A stretch of DNA of 64,000 bases, taken from Mangifera indica (taxonomy: Eukaryota > Streptophyta > Magnoliopsida > Sapindales > Anacardiaceae). The notes below the pieces were generated by a model. It made no database searches, had not been told where the DNA came from, and saw only the letters and a program-made list of their open reading frames with translations. Shown in pieces: positions 34,879-47,700 of this stretch. How positions within the stretch are numbered: position 1 is the stretch's first letter; every line of letters begins with the position of its first letter. Made by a program: the position numbers and the translations under genes. The DNA is taken from NCBI RefSeq assembly GCF_011075055.1, contig NC_058151.1, forward strand, positions 5,536,251 to 5,600,250. Direction: 5' to 3'.

Positions 34879-35530
34879 AGGTACAAATATTATATACACT
34901 TTGCAGATAATTACAATAGATTTTTATGGCTTTTTCCTTTAAAATAAAAATCAGAAGTTGAACAAGCATTTGAAACCTTTTGTAGTTTAGTATAAAAAAA
35001 GTTTGACACAAAACTGAAATGTTTTCAAACTAATTAAAGAGGTGAATATAATATCTAACTAAGTATGGAATTTTATTTAGGCACCCTCTTCCATAGACTC
35101 ACGAACAAAATAAAATGATTGAAAGAAACACATTGCCTCAATCAAATTTACCATTTAAGTTTTGGTGGCTAGCTTTCCAAACAACTTCTCATATACCTTC
35201 TAAATAACCTTCTACTATTCTTGATCCTAAAAAATCTTATGAATTGTTATTTTATCAATTGCCAAATTATTCTCTTCTTAAAATTTTTGGATGTGTTGCT
35301 TTCCTTTATCAAAGACATTACAATAAATATAAACTAATTTTCCACAAAACTAAATGTCTTTTTTGTTGGTCATAACCTATTTCATAAAGTCTATAAGTGG
35401 TTAGACTCTACAAGTAAGATATACATAGTTCACAAAGTAAGGTTCCATGAATAGAATTTTCATTTAAGCATGATTCTACCATTTTTTCCTTAATCTATAA
35501 TTCTCATCCTTATATAGGCAATCAAACAAA
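34879..35530 (+). pseudogene. Copia integrase fragment (plus strand)
   Basis: The plus strand reads YKYYIHFADNYNRFLWLFPL, SEVEQAFETF, a degenerate KCFQTN-RGEY containing the second acidic site, NKMIERNT, LPFKFWWLAFQT, PSTILDPKKSYELLF, NYSLLKIFGCVAF and YNKYKLIFHKTKCLF. This is the middle and C-terminal part of a copia integrase in several frames. No gag, RT or LTR of this element is attached. It is a fragment cut by copia copy B on its left. Confidence 0.8.
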
Positions 35531-35964
35531 TATGCATGTTCTTGAGTCTCCAAAATCAACATTGGCGTAAATTTGTATTATAGCAATAATACAATAGTGG
35601 AAACAATAATTAAATCACATTTCAAACCACAAAAATAGCTATAAGGATCATAGGGGGTGTTATTCATATAATATTAATGAGTTTCATAACCATACCTACA
35701 TTTGGAGGTTGTACCTTGCAGAATTATGCCCCAAATTTGATGTCTTGCTTTCATAACACCATACAAAGTAGTAAGAACTCTACTTGTCCACACAAAGGCG
35801 GCCACGAACATGAAACATCATTTAAGGTGTTGTGAGGCTCATGAAATTGTTAGATCACAATGTTGAATGAATTAGGATAAAAGTTTAAAAGAAAATTTTT
35901 CTCTCTATAACTAAAATGGGCAGCTTTCTTTATAAAATTGGAGAAGTTGAATTTATACAGAAAT
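35531..35964. other. Unassigned AT-rich stretch
   Basis: No coding trace, LTR partner or clear repeat was recognised. It lies between the integrase fragment and the SIRE-like LTR. Confidence 0.3.
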
Positions 35965-37204
35965 TGTTGGATCCCTAGACGTTTTAATGATACTAAAAAC
36001 ACAAGTTAGAATGACTAACAATGTCCAAGGAATATGATGAAAACATTATCAAATAGACATAATTTGAAAAATACATAAACAAAACATACACATCTGTGTT
36101 CAAGTGAAACACGAGGGAAAAATGTTTGTGTATTCTCCACATGTAAGTTTAGTTGAAGTCAACACAATCAATATGTTGAAGCTTCATATATGCTCATGTG
36201 TTTAACACATGCCTATATATCTTTGGGAACAAGCACATGAGGAGTTTTCTTCATTTAATCTCATCATGCTTCGTGAAGAATTCAAAGGTGAAAAGGGTGC
36301 ACAGTCATGCATGGGCAAAAATTGATGTGTTCACATTCTCATTCAGTTCTCTATTCAATTGCTATTCATAGTTCTAAAATCATAGAAGAATTTTATATGT
36401 GAAAGAGGAACGATCATGTATTATAAAGGAACTTTTGTTCAAACATATATTAAGAAAAAAAATTTGACTGTTAAGATCTCTAACCGAGATTGATTGTGCA
36501 CTAAAAAAAGGAAATTCAAGTGATGCCCACCTATTTATTGTGCATTTTCTAGAAGAAAACGTCTCTTTCAAAGCTTAACGGATACCTAATCTCATGCAAT
36601 GATCATATGAGCTATTTCAATCATCCAAGATTATAAATTAAAGTTTATTTGAGTTGGAATAGTTTAGAGATCATATATGCAAAATCTAATACTCTTCTTC
36701 TTCTCTAAAAGTTCTCTCACAAATTCATAACTCACATTCTTGAGAGAAACTTGTGCTCATTCTTTGCATCAGTATTTGTAAAAGCATTTTCAATTAAACT
36801 TTTTGTACTCAACTCACTTAGGCAAAATCCCGAATAAACTATCGTATCAAGTGCAATCCCAGATCAACTAGTATATGTGGACAAAATCATGGAGAACAAT
36901 TATAAATAAGGAATTCTTTACTAGTAGAACTTCAAACAGTGTACTTGAGAAAATGGACACAAAAGGCTTAAAAGAGAAAGCTTCGAATCACTATAAATTC
37001 TTAAACCTTTTTATCCCTTTCTCTTTACTTTATGTCTTATGTATGAGTTGTGAATTTTTGATAAATTGTTAAGGATTGTTTATGCTTAACTATCTTGTGA
37101 AATTGCTTAAATGATTGACTTTAATCAAATATTTGTTTGAAACATATTTTATTTGATCTAAATTTTTAAATAATCCTGTTCACCCCTTTTAAGATTATTA
37201 CTCA
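35965..37204 (+). repeat. SIRE/Maximus-like copia LTR, apparently solo
   Basis: The start region TTTTAATGATACTAAAAACAC and AACAATGTCCAAGGAATATG, and the end region with AATCACTATAAATTC, GAAACATATTTTATTTGATC and CACCCCTTTTAAGATTATTA, are the recurring words of SIRE-type copia LTRs. Length is about 1.24 kb, in the range of that group. No primer site or SIRE coding DNA follows, so it looks like a solo LTR. Both boundaries are approximate and no target duplication was found. Confidence 0.5.
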
Positions 37205-38540
37205 TTTGATGTTTTTCAAAAATCCAACCGTAGGTCAAACTATTGTAAATTACATTCTAGCCCTTTAACTTTGGATTAATTTCTCATTTGGCTCCAAAAG
37301 ATTTAATTTTTTACACTTAGGTCTAATAATAAGTAAGGAATCTATCATGATATGATTGTTTGGGTGGTGCCCTAAAGCCAATCTTCACCATTTTACTTTT
37401 GATGTAATCATATTTTTTGTTAATAACAAATGAAAATCTTTATTTTACATTATATATCCAATTTAGGTAAATGTCTTTAGAATGGTTGAACCATGATGAA
37501 GGGTTTAGTTCATGTCAAACAATTATAAGTACCCTCTATTTACATTAGGTGGCCATTGTTAAAATGCATGTAGTTTTAATATTACCTTAACTAAAAACAC
37601 AAGTAATATAATGAGAACTATCATAATGTTGAATGATCATATCAAAAGGGGTTGATAAATCTCACGTGTCAAAACTATTAATTAATAGTTTAGTGCAACA
37701 CATGTGTGTGCATTATAAAATGCCCATTGGATAGACACATCAAGAGGATTCCATATATATGATTGCTTCAGTGTTTATGAATTAAATATTATTAATGAAT
37801 AAAGGTACATGTGATCCCTAGGCTTGAGATCATAGGATCTTCTTGTGCAAAGATCAATATGGTTTGACACTAACCTAAAGTAATGTTAAGATAATGCCTT
37901 AGAGTCAATTGTCACCAATGTATTTTGATATAATTTTAAAGTGAAAGCAATTACGAGCTCACAGATTGGTAGCTTGAGTTAGTGTGCAAGCATAGTATGA
38001 CTATACCATAGTTAGCAATATAAGTCTTTAAGGTCATTATGAGAGAGCTCTTGTGAGATACTTTTTACACCACCTATAATAAGGCACTATTTGTAGTAAG
38101 ATATTTGGTTTGCAATAGAACCCGATCACTTATAACAGGGTGTGGTAAGTTGTAATAGGCTCAAGTTAAACACACAGTTCATTAATGGTGTAGATAGTGG
38201 ACTAATAGGTAGCATGCCTACATGGCTAAGTTGCCAAATTTGTGTATTGATATAGTTTGATTAGCAACACAACCATAGTTCAATTTAAGTTAAGTAAGCT
38301 TTCACTTATAGCATGCCATCCTAATTAGAATCTCAAAGGATCACTAAATGACGGTTAAAGAGTTCAACAAATTATGAGGAAGGCTTATAACACCCATTAG
38401 TTCCTAAATGATAAATAATTATGTATAGGTTCATGTCATCAAGTTAGAGCTAACAATATACTCTTGATGATTAGTTTAGGGTGGACTAAGTTAAAGGCAA
38501 AATAAAAATTATATAAAATTTAAGTAATGTTCCTACTTAT
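37205..38540 (-). repeat. Probable LTR of a minus-strand copia element
   Basis: It lies directly downstream (minus-strand sense) of copia RNase H traces and holds non-coding words such as GGTTTAGGGTGGACT in reverse, as expected for LTR and 3' untranslated DNA. No second copy is in the window, so the assignment rests on position. It is otherwise non-coding. Confidence 0.35.
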
Positions 38541-39010
38541 CAAGCGTTTATCACTTATAAGTAGGAGATAAAAGAGAGTAATGGTTATAGTACTAGAGGT
38601 TGGCTTGTACATACTCTTTTGTTTAATGTTAGTAATACTTTCCTTTGAAAGACAGTACTTTAGAAGAAGGTATGACATAATATATTTACTTTGACTACTA
38701 ATTTTATTATTTTTAGCTAAGAAAATAGAAGTTTAATTTTCATAAGATATCTTCAGTGGCTTATAATTAGTAATTAAATCCACAATCTTAAGCCTATACT
38801 TGAAACTCACCAATCATACAAGATATTGTTCCACTAGCAAACATGAAAAATGTATCCAAAAAATGGCTTTCTTTAATCAACATAGCCAATAAAATCCAAA
38901 ATTAAAGTACCTTCAAATTATCAATTCGTTTATACATAAACATGTAATCTTTGGTTGTTTAAGGTACCACATCACATTCTTTGTAGTTTTTCAATGATCT
39001 ATAACTGAGA
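38541..39010 (-). pseudogene. Copia RNase H fragment
   Basis: The minus strand reads TTKDYMFMYKRIDNLKVL, IGYVD-RKPFFGYIFHV and, further on, LKIYCDNSAA-like traces and SSQSKYI. These are the conserved RNase H words of a plant copia element whose family reads KDYMLTYRRSDHLEV. Three frames are used and stops are frequent. Confidence 0.68.
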
Positions 39011-39119
39011 TATTTTGATATCTCTCTAACATTCTAACAAAAAATGAAATTTTATGTCTTGTGCAAACCTGTGCATCATATAGCATCCACAAGTATATAT
39101 AAAGGTTTGTTTGTCTTTT

Positions 39120-41440
39120 GCCTTTTTTAATATGTTTATTTATTGTAAGTATGTGATTTTGGTGTTGCATGACTGTGTGGGAAGGCCACACACTTGTGTG
39201 TATGTGTTGGCAAGGATAAAATTGGCTAAGTCTGGGAGACAAAAACCGCTCATATAGCTTAGGTTACACATCTATGTATTGTCAACGCAATTAAATTTTA
39301 GATTAGGATTAATTTTGTGATGATTTCAAAAATTGTCATTAATGGGTAATGACACACAAACACGTACATGATTGTGCATCATGCTTTACAGGGAAAAATA
39401 GAAAGGTCCAGACATGTTTGGTTAAGCACTTATTCATAATTTCCAAAATTTTTAGAGAGTTTGGGAGAGAGTTTAAAGTTCTTTTGAGCCAAGAAGATTT
39501 TGGAGTCTAGAATTTGTTAAAAAATTATCTTGGCACGCAAAGATTTGCTTAAACTTTAGAGGAGAGGTAAGTAGTATCGCCTTTCATTAATTTTCTACTC
39601 TATTTGATTCTAATGCATTTAAAATTTTGCTTATGGATGAAATAATGTATAAGAATAAGTATGTTTGTAGTGGAGTTGATTGAATTGGCGTATGGTTATA
39701 TTATCTATGTACTTCATGGATAATGAATCAATGATTGTATATATGTATATATGATGACATAAAGATGGAACTGTGATGTGTGATGATTCCTCTGTGTATG
39801 GAAAATAAGTTATAAATAACTGGATTTTATAATCTGACGTTGCTTTGGAAGATTAATTAGTTGATTGGATTAGTGTTGGTTAGCGTTAATTGTGGTCTTT
39901 GAATGTATGAAACTAAAGTCATGATTCGCTAGTTGTCATGAGTTTGACAATTTATAATTGTAAAGGAACATATTATGATATTTATATGTTGTTGGAATGA
40001 TTCGTATCGAATAAACTTTAGAGTAATGGTATGAAAGTTGTAATCCTAGAGAAATGGTAACTTGCAAAAGTGATACTACATGTCCATGTATGGTAGGATA
40101 TACGTTTGTGTATAATTAGCCAAAATTAGTTCTTATGCTAGTTTAAACCATGAGTATGTTAATTTAGGAATGGATACAAGCCCATGTGGTACGGGACACA
40201 CGGTCATGTATGCCACCTTAGGTTATGAGCTTTTGTGTGATGGATTCAAGCCATGTAAGTAGGATTCAACACCTTTGTGTATGAAGGATATAACCTTATG
40301 TATAATTGGGAAATTGGGAAGGAAGTGTAAGAAGCTAGCAATGCTCATGTATGGTTATAGTAATACAATTTTACCATTATGAAGGATGAATATGAGAAAC
40401 TTAATTAGTAAGACTCTAACGAAGGCAATACAAGATAAGATTACTATGAATATGCCTAACTATATGGACGATGACACGGACCCAAATCAGAATGACTCCA
40501 AGTCAAAAACTAAAAACAATGTATTATTCCAGCGAGCTTTGTGTAATATAAACTCATCATCGAGCTATGTGCAATGTGGTTGTACCACCGAGCTTTGTAT
40601 AATGTACCTGTGAAAGCATTAAGGCTAGTCTGTGTGACTGTCTATGTGACCTTAACTCAAAGTCTGACTAACAAGTGTATAAAGTAAACCATATGAATAA
40701 CATTTGAGATATCTTATGTTTTCACCAAACGCTCGGGACATCGAGATACACTATTGGTATTAGTAATCAAGTATGACACAACTATTGGAAATTAGACACG
40801 AGGTGTCAAGATATTTTGATAAGTATCTAGAATGCTAGTGTAACATCTAGAATACCATAACTAGCTTAGATATTGAACACTCTGAGTTATATTATTATGT
40901 TATTATTGTGTGCAAAGTGTTAAGAGGTCACCTACTTACAAAGTGTGTTTTACTCACTGTGTCCCTTTATGATTTTCAAGTAGGATTGTGGAGCCAGTTG
41001 GTCAACTTAAGGTGTTGCATAAGGCGAGGGTTATTTTAGTCATTTCATTTTTTGGACTATATTTGATGTTTTCATCTTAAGATTGTTTTATGCACAATCA
41101 TGCTATGTTTGTGGCTTTTAGAAACTTTTGTATGTTGATTTGATTACGATATGGAGTAATATTATTTATGATATTGGATTGCATCTTTTAGGTATGTGGA
41201 AACTTAATTATTACCATACATTTAATAATTGTTGTATATGTTCAGGGAAAGAGTTTTTAGTTAACATATCTCTTCGGTTGCATATTTCAGGTAGTGGTAT
41301 GTAGCTGAAGAAGGGCACAATAATACATCAGGTTTCACACAACTAAAGCATAAAGAATATTTTGCACTTATTCATTTTCAAACTCATATTTTGAAAATTT
41401 ATTCAAATTGAATTTGCCACTTTTCACAATAGGTGTTACA
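39120..41440 (+). repeat. Tekay-like gypsy LTR, apparently solo
   Basis: It has repeated CATGTATG/CACACGG/TGTGTATG words, a mid-part with CGAGCTTTGTGTAATAT repeated three times (40530-40610), and an end AGGTGTTACA at 41431-41440. The same features mark the long gypsy LTR at 59913-62312. No primer site follows 41440, where a minus-strand copia remnant starts. The left boundary is uncertain. Confidence 0.5.
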
Positions 41441-42330
41441 TAATGAAAAATCTCTTTATCCATAATCTTTCTAAAACTTTATTGATATAGATTTACTGAA
41501 ACAAACCTAGAACACTTAAAGGTTTATTCCTTTGAATCTTAATACCAATGATATACGTTGTTTCACTCATACCTTCATATCAAAATCTTTACAAAGAAAT
41601 TGTTTCACCTCATGTAACAACCGCTTATCATTTGTTACAATTAAAATATTATCCACATATAGAATAAGAAAAAAATTTTACTTCCACTAACCTTTTGATA
41701 TATGCATCAATCCATAATGTCCTCTACAAAAACCAAATAAAGTGATGACATGATGGAATTTCAAATACCATCGACCGAAGGCATGTTTCAATATTTATAT
41801 GGATTTTATAAGCTTGCACACCAAATGCTTAGAGGAGAATTCCTCTAATTGTGTCATATAAAACTTTTTCTATATATCTCTATCACGGAATGCCATTTTC
41901 ACATTGATTTGATACAATTCTAAGTCAAAGTAGGCAATAAATGTCATAATAATTTGAAATAAATCTTTTAGACAGAGAACAAAGGACTTCTGTGTAATCA
42001 ATTCTCTTCTTTTGAGTAGAGTCTTTAGCAAAAAGCCTTATTTTATATCTTTCAATATTACCTATTGAGTTTTTCGTTGATTGAAAGGCTCATTTACATC
42101 CAATGGCCTTCGCAATATTAGATGAGTTGGAAAGATCACAACTTTATTATTCTTCATAGATTTCATATTATCTACGAGTGTTGTACCAAAAAGCATGTTT
42201 ATTGCAATCTACTGCTTGTGAAAACCTTATAGGATTATTTTTTGCTCTAAAATTATAGTCAGCTTCTTTAAAATACACCATTTAATTAATAAAAAATATT
42301 AATTTCTTTATTCTAATTAATCTTTTTAAT
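41441..42330 (-). pseudogene. Copia reverse transcriptase fragment
   Basis: The minus strand near 41570-41665 reads LYVDNILIVTNDKRLLHEVK, QFLCKDFDMKV. The catalytic YVDD is YVDN (a second case of the same change in this window). Upstream traces of the fingers (DVKSAF-like text near 41890-41930) follow. There are no LTRs of its own. Confidence 0.74.
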
Positions 42331-42649
42331 ATTTTACCAAGATCCTTGTGAGGATTTGGTTGTACAACTGGTTATTCAATAGGTTGTAAAAATTGTTAAA
42401 CAACTGGGTCTACTAAACAATTATCAATAATTTTGGGAGCTTTAATAATTGTCTCTTCAACATCCATTAGAACTTAAAGGGTTTCATGAATAAAAACAAA
42501 TCTATTGCTTGAAGTGAGAGATTGCGTATCTGAAGGATCCTTCCCATAAACTAAGGTTTGAGATTGATTGCTCCCAATGATCAAGTAATTTTCAAGAAAC
42601 AAAGCATTTCTCGATATCACTATTCTAAGGTTATGCGATGAATGATAAA

Positions 42650-43930
42650 ATTATAACCTTTAGACCTTTTGGCATATCTAATGTAATGTAACTTACAGTC
42701 ATTGAGTCAAATTTCCTTTCATGTAAATTATAAACTCATACTTCAAATGAGCATCCCTAATGTGTATATTTTAGAAACTCAATTTCCAAACTTTAAATAA
42801 CTTAAATGGCATTTTAGAAACATCCTTGGTTGAAACTCAATTCAATATATACACTATCATTTTAAGAGTTTTAGTCCATAGTGATATTGGAAGTTTAGAG
42901 TTAGTAAGCATACCTTGCACCATGTTCAATAAAATTTGGTTTCTTTGTTCTGTTACATTATTTTGGTCTAGAGATCCAGACATTGTTTATTGGGCAACAA
43001 TTATATGTTCTTCAAGAAACTTTACAAATAGACTAGGTATTTATCATCTTGAGTGTATCTATCATAATATTCTTCATCTTTATTGAATCTCATGACTTTA
43101 ATTTGTTTTCTACGTTGTTTCTCTATTTCTACCTTGAAAACCTTAAATCCATCTAGTAGGTCATTCTTGTTATGTAGCATATAGAGATTCATGTATTGTG
43201 AAAAATCATTAATGAATGAAATGAAGTATTTCTTACTTTATGTGTCCACATTTGGACAATAAATATTTGTATATATAATCTCTAATATAATTGAACTCCT
43301 CTTGACACCTTTCTTTAACTTGTTGGTCTACTTTCCTTTTATACAGTCCACACAAGTATCAAAATCAGTAAAATTTAAAGTATTAAGTAATTCATCATCC
43401 ACTAAACTTTTAATTCTCTCCATAGAGATATATCCCAATATTCAATGCCATAACATAAAGGATTTTTCTTTTATACATTTAATTAAATGAAATATTGTTT
43501 TGTAAATGAATTCAGAATAAACTACCGAAGCATCATTTTCAATAACTATAGATTTATAAAACAAACAAAATGTTGTTTCATATAATATAAAGGGATATCC
43601 AAAAGGTATAAGCCTTGAAACTAAAATAAAGTTTTTAGAGAAGCTTGGAATATAAAATGTTTATTCAAAAGCTAATACAAAACTAATACTGAAACTAATC
43701 TACATGTTTCAAACATTTCCATATGTGAACACATATTGTTTCCTAAATAGATGCATTGTTCAATTTATGGTGAAGACTCATTTTTAAGAGTTTTGTTGTC
43801 ATCCCTATTTTGAACATGTACAAAATTGGCTTAGGAGTTCTCTTAGTTACTGTTGACTCTGAATCTGTGATAGGTAAAGAGTTAGATAACATTGTTGAAG
43901 TGGTAAGGATCCGGTGAAAGAATCTAACCA
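42650..43930 (-). pseudogene. Copia integrase and pre-integrase fragment
   Basis: Near 43300-43440 the minus strand reads ERIKSLVDDELLNTL, FTDFDTCVDCIKGKQTNKLK, the zinc-binding GAG-pre-integrase block with its two Cys. Above it come FMLWH-ILGYISM and IPSFSKNFILVSRLIPFGYP (protease to pre-integrase). Below it the core shows traces of GFKVFKVEIEKQRRKQIKVM. Same element as the RT fragment to the left. Confidence 0.75.
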
Positions 43931-44425
43931 ACAGATCAATTCATTAAAGGTTGTTTTTTTAATTGAAAAAAATATCCACAAAATTGTATTATTATTATTA
44001 TTTTTTTTTTTTGGCAAAATTACGCTCTGAAACTAATAGAATTTCATTGGATTTGATGATGGTAAAAATTTTTTGATAAGCCAAAAATAATAGGTGTCAA
44101 AATTTGATGACAAATAACATGATGGTCAAATGTCCAACAGTCATTCTGTTGTGCTTACAAAAGTTCCAATTTATCCATGCTTTTCTCAATTACATTATCT
44201 ACCAAATGTAATTCTTGAGAGCATGTCATCTCATTTTCCCATCAACATATCAATGGCGCCTTATAATAAAGTTGTTTTAGTATAAATTTAATATGCTTTG
44301 GCTTTATATGTTCTAAAGACTCTGGTTCATGTATCACTCCATGGCTTTACCGGTTCACTAGAAGAATCCAAGTATGTAGTTCAAGATTTTTGCGCTTACC
44401 ATTCATACATGAAAGAAAGAAGACA
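43931..44425. other. Spacer between copia remnant and HD gene
   Basis: It contains a TTA/T homopolymer (43990-44013) and unremarkable AT-rich DNA. Its right part may hold the 3' end of the HD-domain gene transcript, but no clear polyadenylation signal was found on the minus strand. Confidence 0.4.
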
Positions 44426-44700
44426 TTAATCCCAATTAAATTCTTCTATGCAGATATTCCAAAGCTCATTCAAGAATTTATATTTCATATTACATCTTAT
44501 ATTATCTGAACTCATAACAAAGTCAATATAGAATGCTTCAATGATATAATATTTCATCCCTTCCCTACTCAAGTTGAGCATTACTCTCATAACAAATCTT
44601 TTTATGGAATTTGCTGCAAAGGCAAGCAAGTTTCCAGCAATTTTCCCACCAAAAGTCCTAGGAATGACATAGTATGGGAAAACTAACAGGTTTACAGCAT

Positions 44701-47700
44701 TTAAGCTCTCCCATCCCATTCTTCGTAGAACTCCTTCAAGAACTCCTCCATGAACATATGCCTTTTCTCAGCCCTCCTCTGACCAGCCTGGTATTGTGAA
44801 CAATGCTCAGACCCAAATTATTGTAAAAGTTCTACATACTAGTTTTGTGAATCTAATAAGATGTCATTTCGTAAAAGCATATTCAAAATATGTGGGACAA
44901 AATAAGAACAAGTGCAAACAACCGAAGCCTTGCATAATTTTACACAATCAACTTAGTGTTTTTACCTTTGTTTTCATTAAATCCTTCAGCTTGAGAAGTT
45001 TCTCATGAAAATGATTCAAAGTTGTCTGCTCATCTTTCTTCATGTACTGATCTTTGGATAAATCTGAACGTGGCTGAATGGCAGGATCATGAAGGACTCT
45101 GTTTTTACTTCCACCAAAAGTAAAGCATCGAGCAATCCCTGAAATTGAAGGCCAACATAGAGTTTATCTGCATGTGAATGTCATTCCCATTCACTACAAC
45201 AGTTTGCAGTAAATTTTCACTAAATCAAGTATTTATATTACTAAAACAATAAATTTAAAAAGAAAAATTATTTCCATGCAAAATAAAAAAACACAACTGC
45301 ATTTAGAGAAAAAGAGTCAATGGGAAAATTTTCATTATAATGTCAGAAATTTATTTCTGCAAGTCAGCTGGCATAAAAATATTGTAGTCCATAGAAGTTT
45401 GAATCCATTATTATATTATTATCCCATGACCAGAAATAATCTTCTGGGCCTCTGAAGACCAAAAAGCCATATATATAATGATCCATTTCATCATATAATT
45501 TCCCTATAAAAAGCTAAACTTCTCTGGCAGCCTTCGTCATTAATTTAAATTTGAAAGACCATAGCAAGCACCATGGTCATTTGGTTAAAAATTTTATTTA
45601 ATTTTAATCCAAAAATTACCAATAGCACCAATTGCATCAAGACGGTCAGCATCTTGCACCACCCCAAATTCTAGAGAAAATTCACCACTTGCAACCCCTG
45701 CAAGTTCATCTTTGAAACCTGAAAAGTAGAGAAGGTACACAGTAAGTAAAACTACTTTGGCTATAAACAAATGTAAGTTTCTCCCGAGCACACAAAACAA
45801 GCAAAAAGCTTAGCTGAAAGACAACCATTTCATTGCTAGACAGTACAAGTATGGTGGATGTCAAATGGATCATTCATTTTTGTGATAATATATCCTGGAA
45901 ACTGTTACAGTTCATGTTTATGTGAAGAGGAGAAGAAGCAAGGGAAAACGGAGCACAAGTGGCAAGGTTGGGGCAGCACCAGATGACACTCATCTAGCAG
46001 GACAACATGTAGCAGAGAGCAGGCACCTAACAGGGGAGCATGCAGCGCCACAGCAGCCAACAAATCAGAACATTCAGCTAGAGTTGGGACCACAAAGATA
46101 TCTTAGAATGAGGTGGCAATACTGGATTGGAGAGAGCAGTGGAGAGGGAAAGATAAAAAGGGACCTGGGGTGGAGAAAAAGGGGAGAAAAAAGAAAAAAA
46201 GAAAAGAAGTGGAAGGAAGGGAGAGAACCAGCCTCTCGAAAGTTGGCTTACGGATTATGTTTTGGTTGTTGATTTCTCTAATATTTTGTGCATGTTTTGT
46301 AGATGATACTAGTCTGAGTTTGTAAGGCTTTCTGTTATTGAAAAACTACTCAAAAAAATCCATTACATCAAAAAACAACTTCAGTTCAGTTTACTTCAAT
46401 GCTGTGTTTTGCGTTTGCTTTACAATTTATCACCCAAAATACATAAATACATCTGCAGCACTCCAAAACTTCATCAGTTTCTTGGCCATTTGAGAGCAGC
46501 AGCAATTTCAATTGAGTCAGTCTACTCCAGGTCTGTAATAGAAACTAGGATATAACTAAATTTGTTCTCACAAACTTAATAGAAAACTATAGAATAATTT
46601 AAACAAAATTCTGAATTCAAATGGAAATTAGACATGAATTCCACAAACTTAAATAGAGAAATCTTTAAATTTTATACCTAAGACAAACTTGAGGTGAGCA
46701 GGACAGGGAAAAATGATCAAGACATCAATCAAGAATTAAAGTTCAAGATATACTAAATGAACAAAAGAAACAACAATGTAAGCCAACAAGAATTTTGTTC
46801 TAAAGAAGAAGAAGAAGAAGAAAAAGACAAATTTGCGGACAAAATTGGTATGTTGTGAGTGAGGTTATATATGATTTCATGAAAACAAATCTTTGATGAC
46901 TTCTTTTCAACATCTAGAAGTAATGACAAATCCAAGAGAAAATTTGCTAATACATGAGGTGTGTTTCTATTTTCATGTACAAACATGATTAGTGAGAGAA
47001 GAAGAGGAAGGTTTTGGAGATGGGAAGAAAACAGACAACCATATGCAATGGAAAATGATTAATTTTACAGGCAGGCAGACAAGTTCCAAGTTTTCACCAC
47101 AATACGCCCTTCAATAAGGGTACAACTTCTAACTATTGGCACATTATTAAGAGAAGGAATGAAAGTGAATTCCTTATATAGATTCTTGAAAGAAAAACAA
47201 AAAATAAAAAAAATACAGCAAGAGTGTGTAAAATTGGAAACTTAAGATAATTTGGAGAAAAGATAACAGAAATAAAGAGATAGAGCAAAAAAAAAAAAAT
47301 TCAACAAATAACAGGTGATAATTTCATCTTTTTTCCACGAAAATACATTAATAATGATTTACTATCAAATCCTCAGAATATGCAACCAAAATTGTAATAC
47401 ATGCATATGAAGAGTTCCAAATTCTATAAATTTAACAAGTTGAGCAGGTGGAATTATGCATAACTCATCAGATTTAATAGTAAACTTACAAGCTGAAAGC
47501 TATAAAAGAAAGACGTAAAATATTCACCCATTTTCTTAATGATGCTTAGTATCTTTATCTTCTTGTTTTCTTCTACAGCTTCTTCCTCAAGAAATTCCTC
47601 AACAATCTTCTCCTCAGAGAGATCTCTACATGCCAAAGTTGGATCAGGAAGATTAATAAATGGGATCAACAGAGAATTCAAAGGAGAAAAAGGTTAATAA

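Noticed and set aside
44426..44719. 97-codon open frame on the minus strand overlapping the end of the HD gene
   Set aside because: It starts inside exon 7 in another frame and continues into the 3' untranslated region. Its sequence matches no family.
45922..46325. Open frames on the plus strand with many Lys/Arg/Glu residues (116 and 70 codons)
   Set aside because: They lie in intron 4 of the HD gene on the opposite strand, consist of low-complexity purine codons, and resemble no family. They are translation of a purine-rich block.
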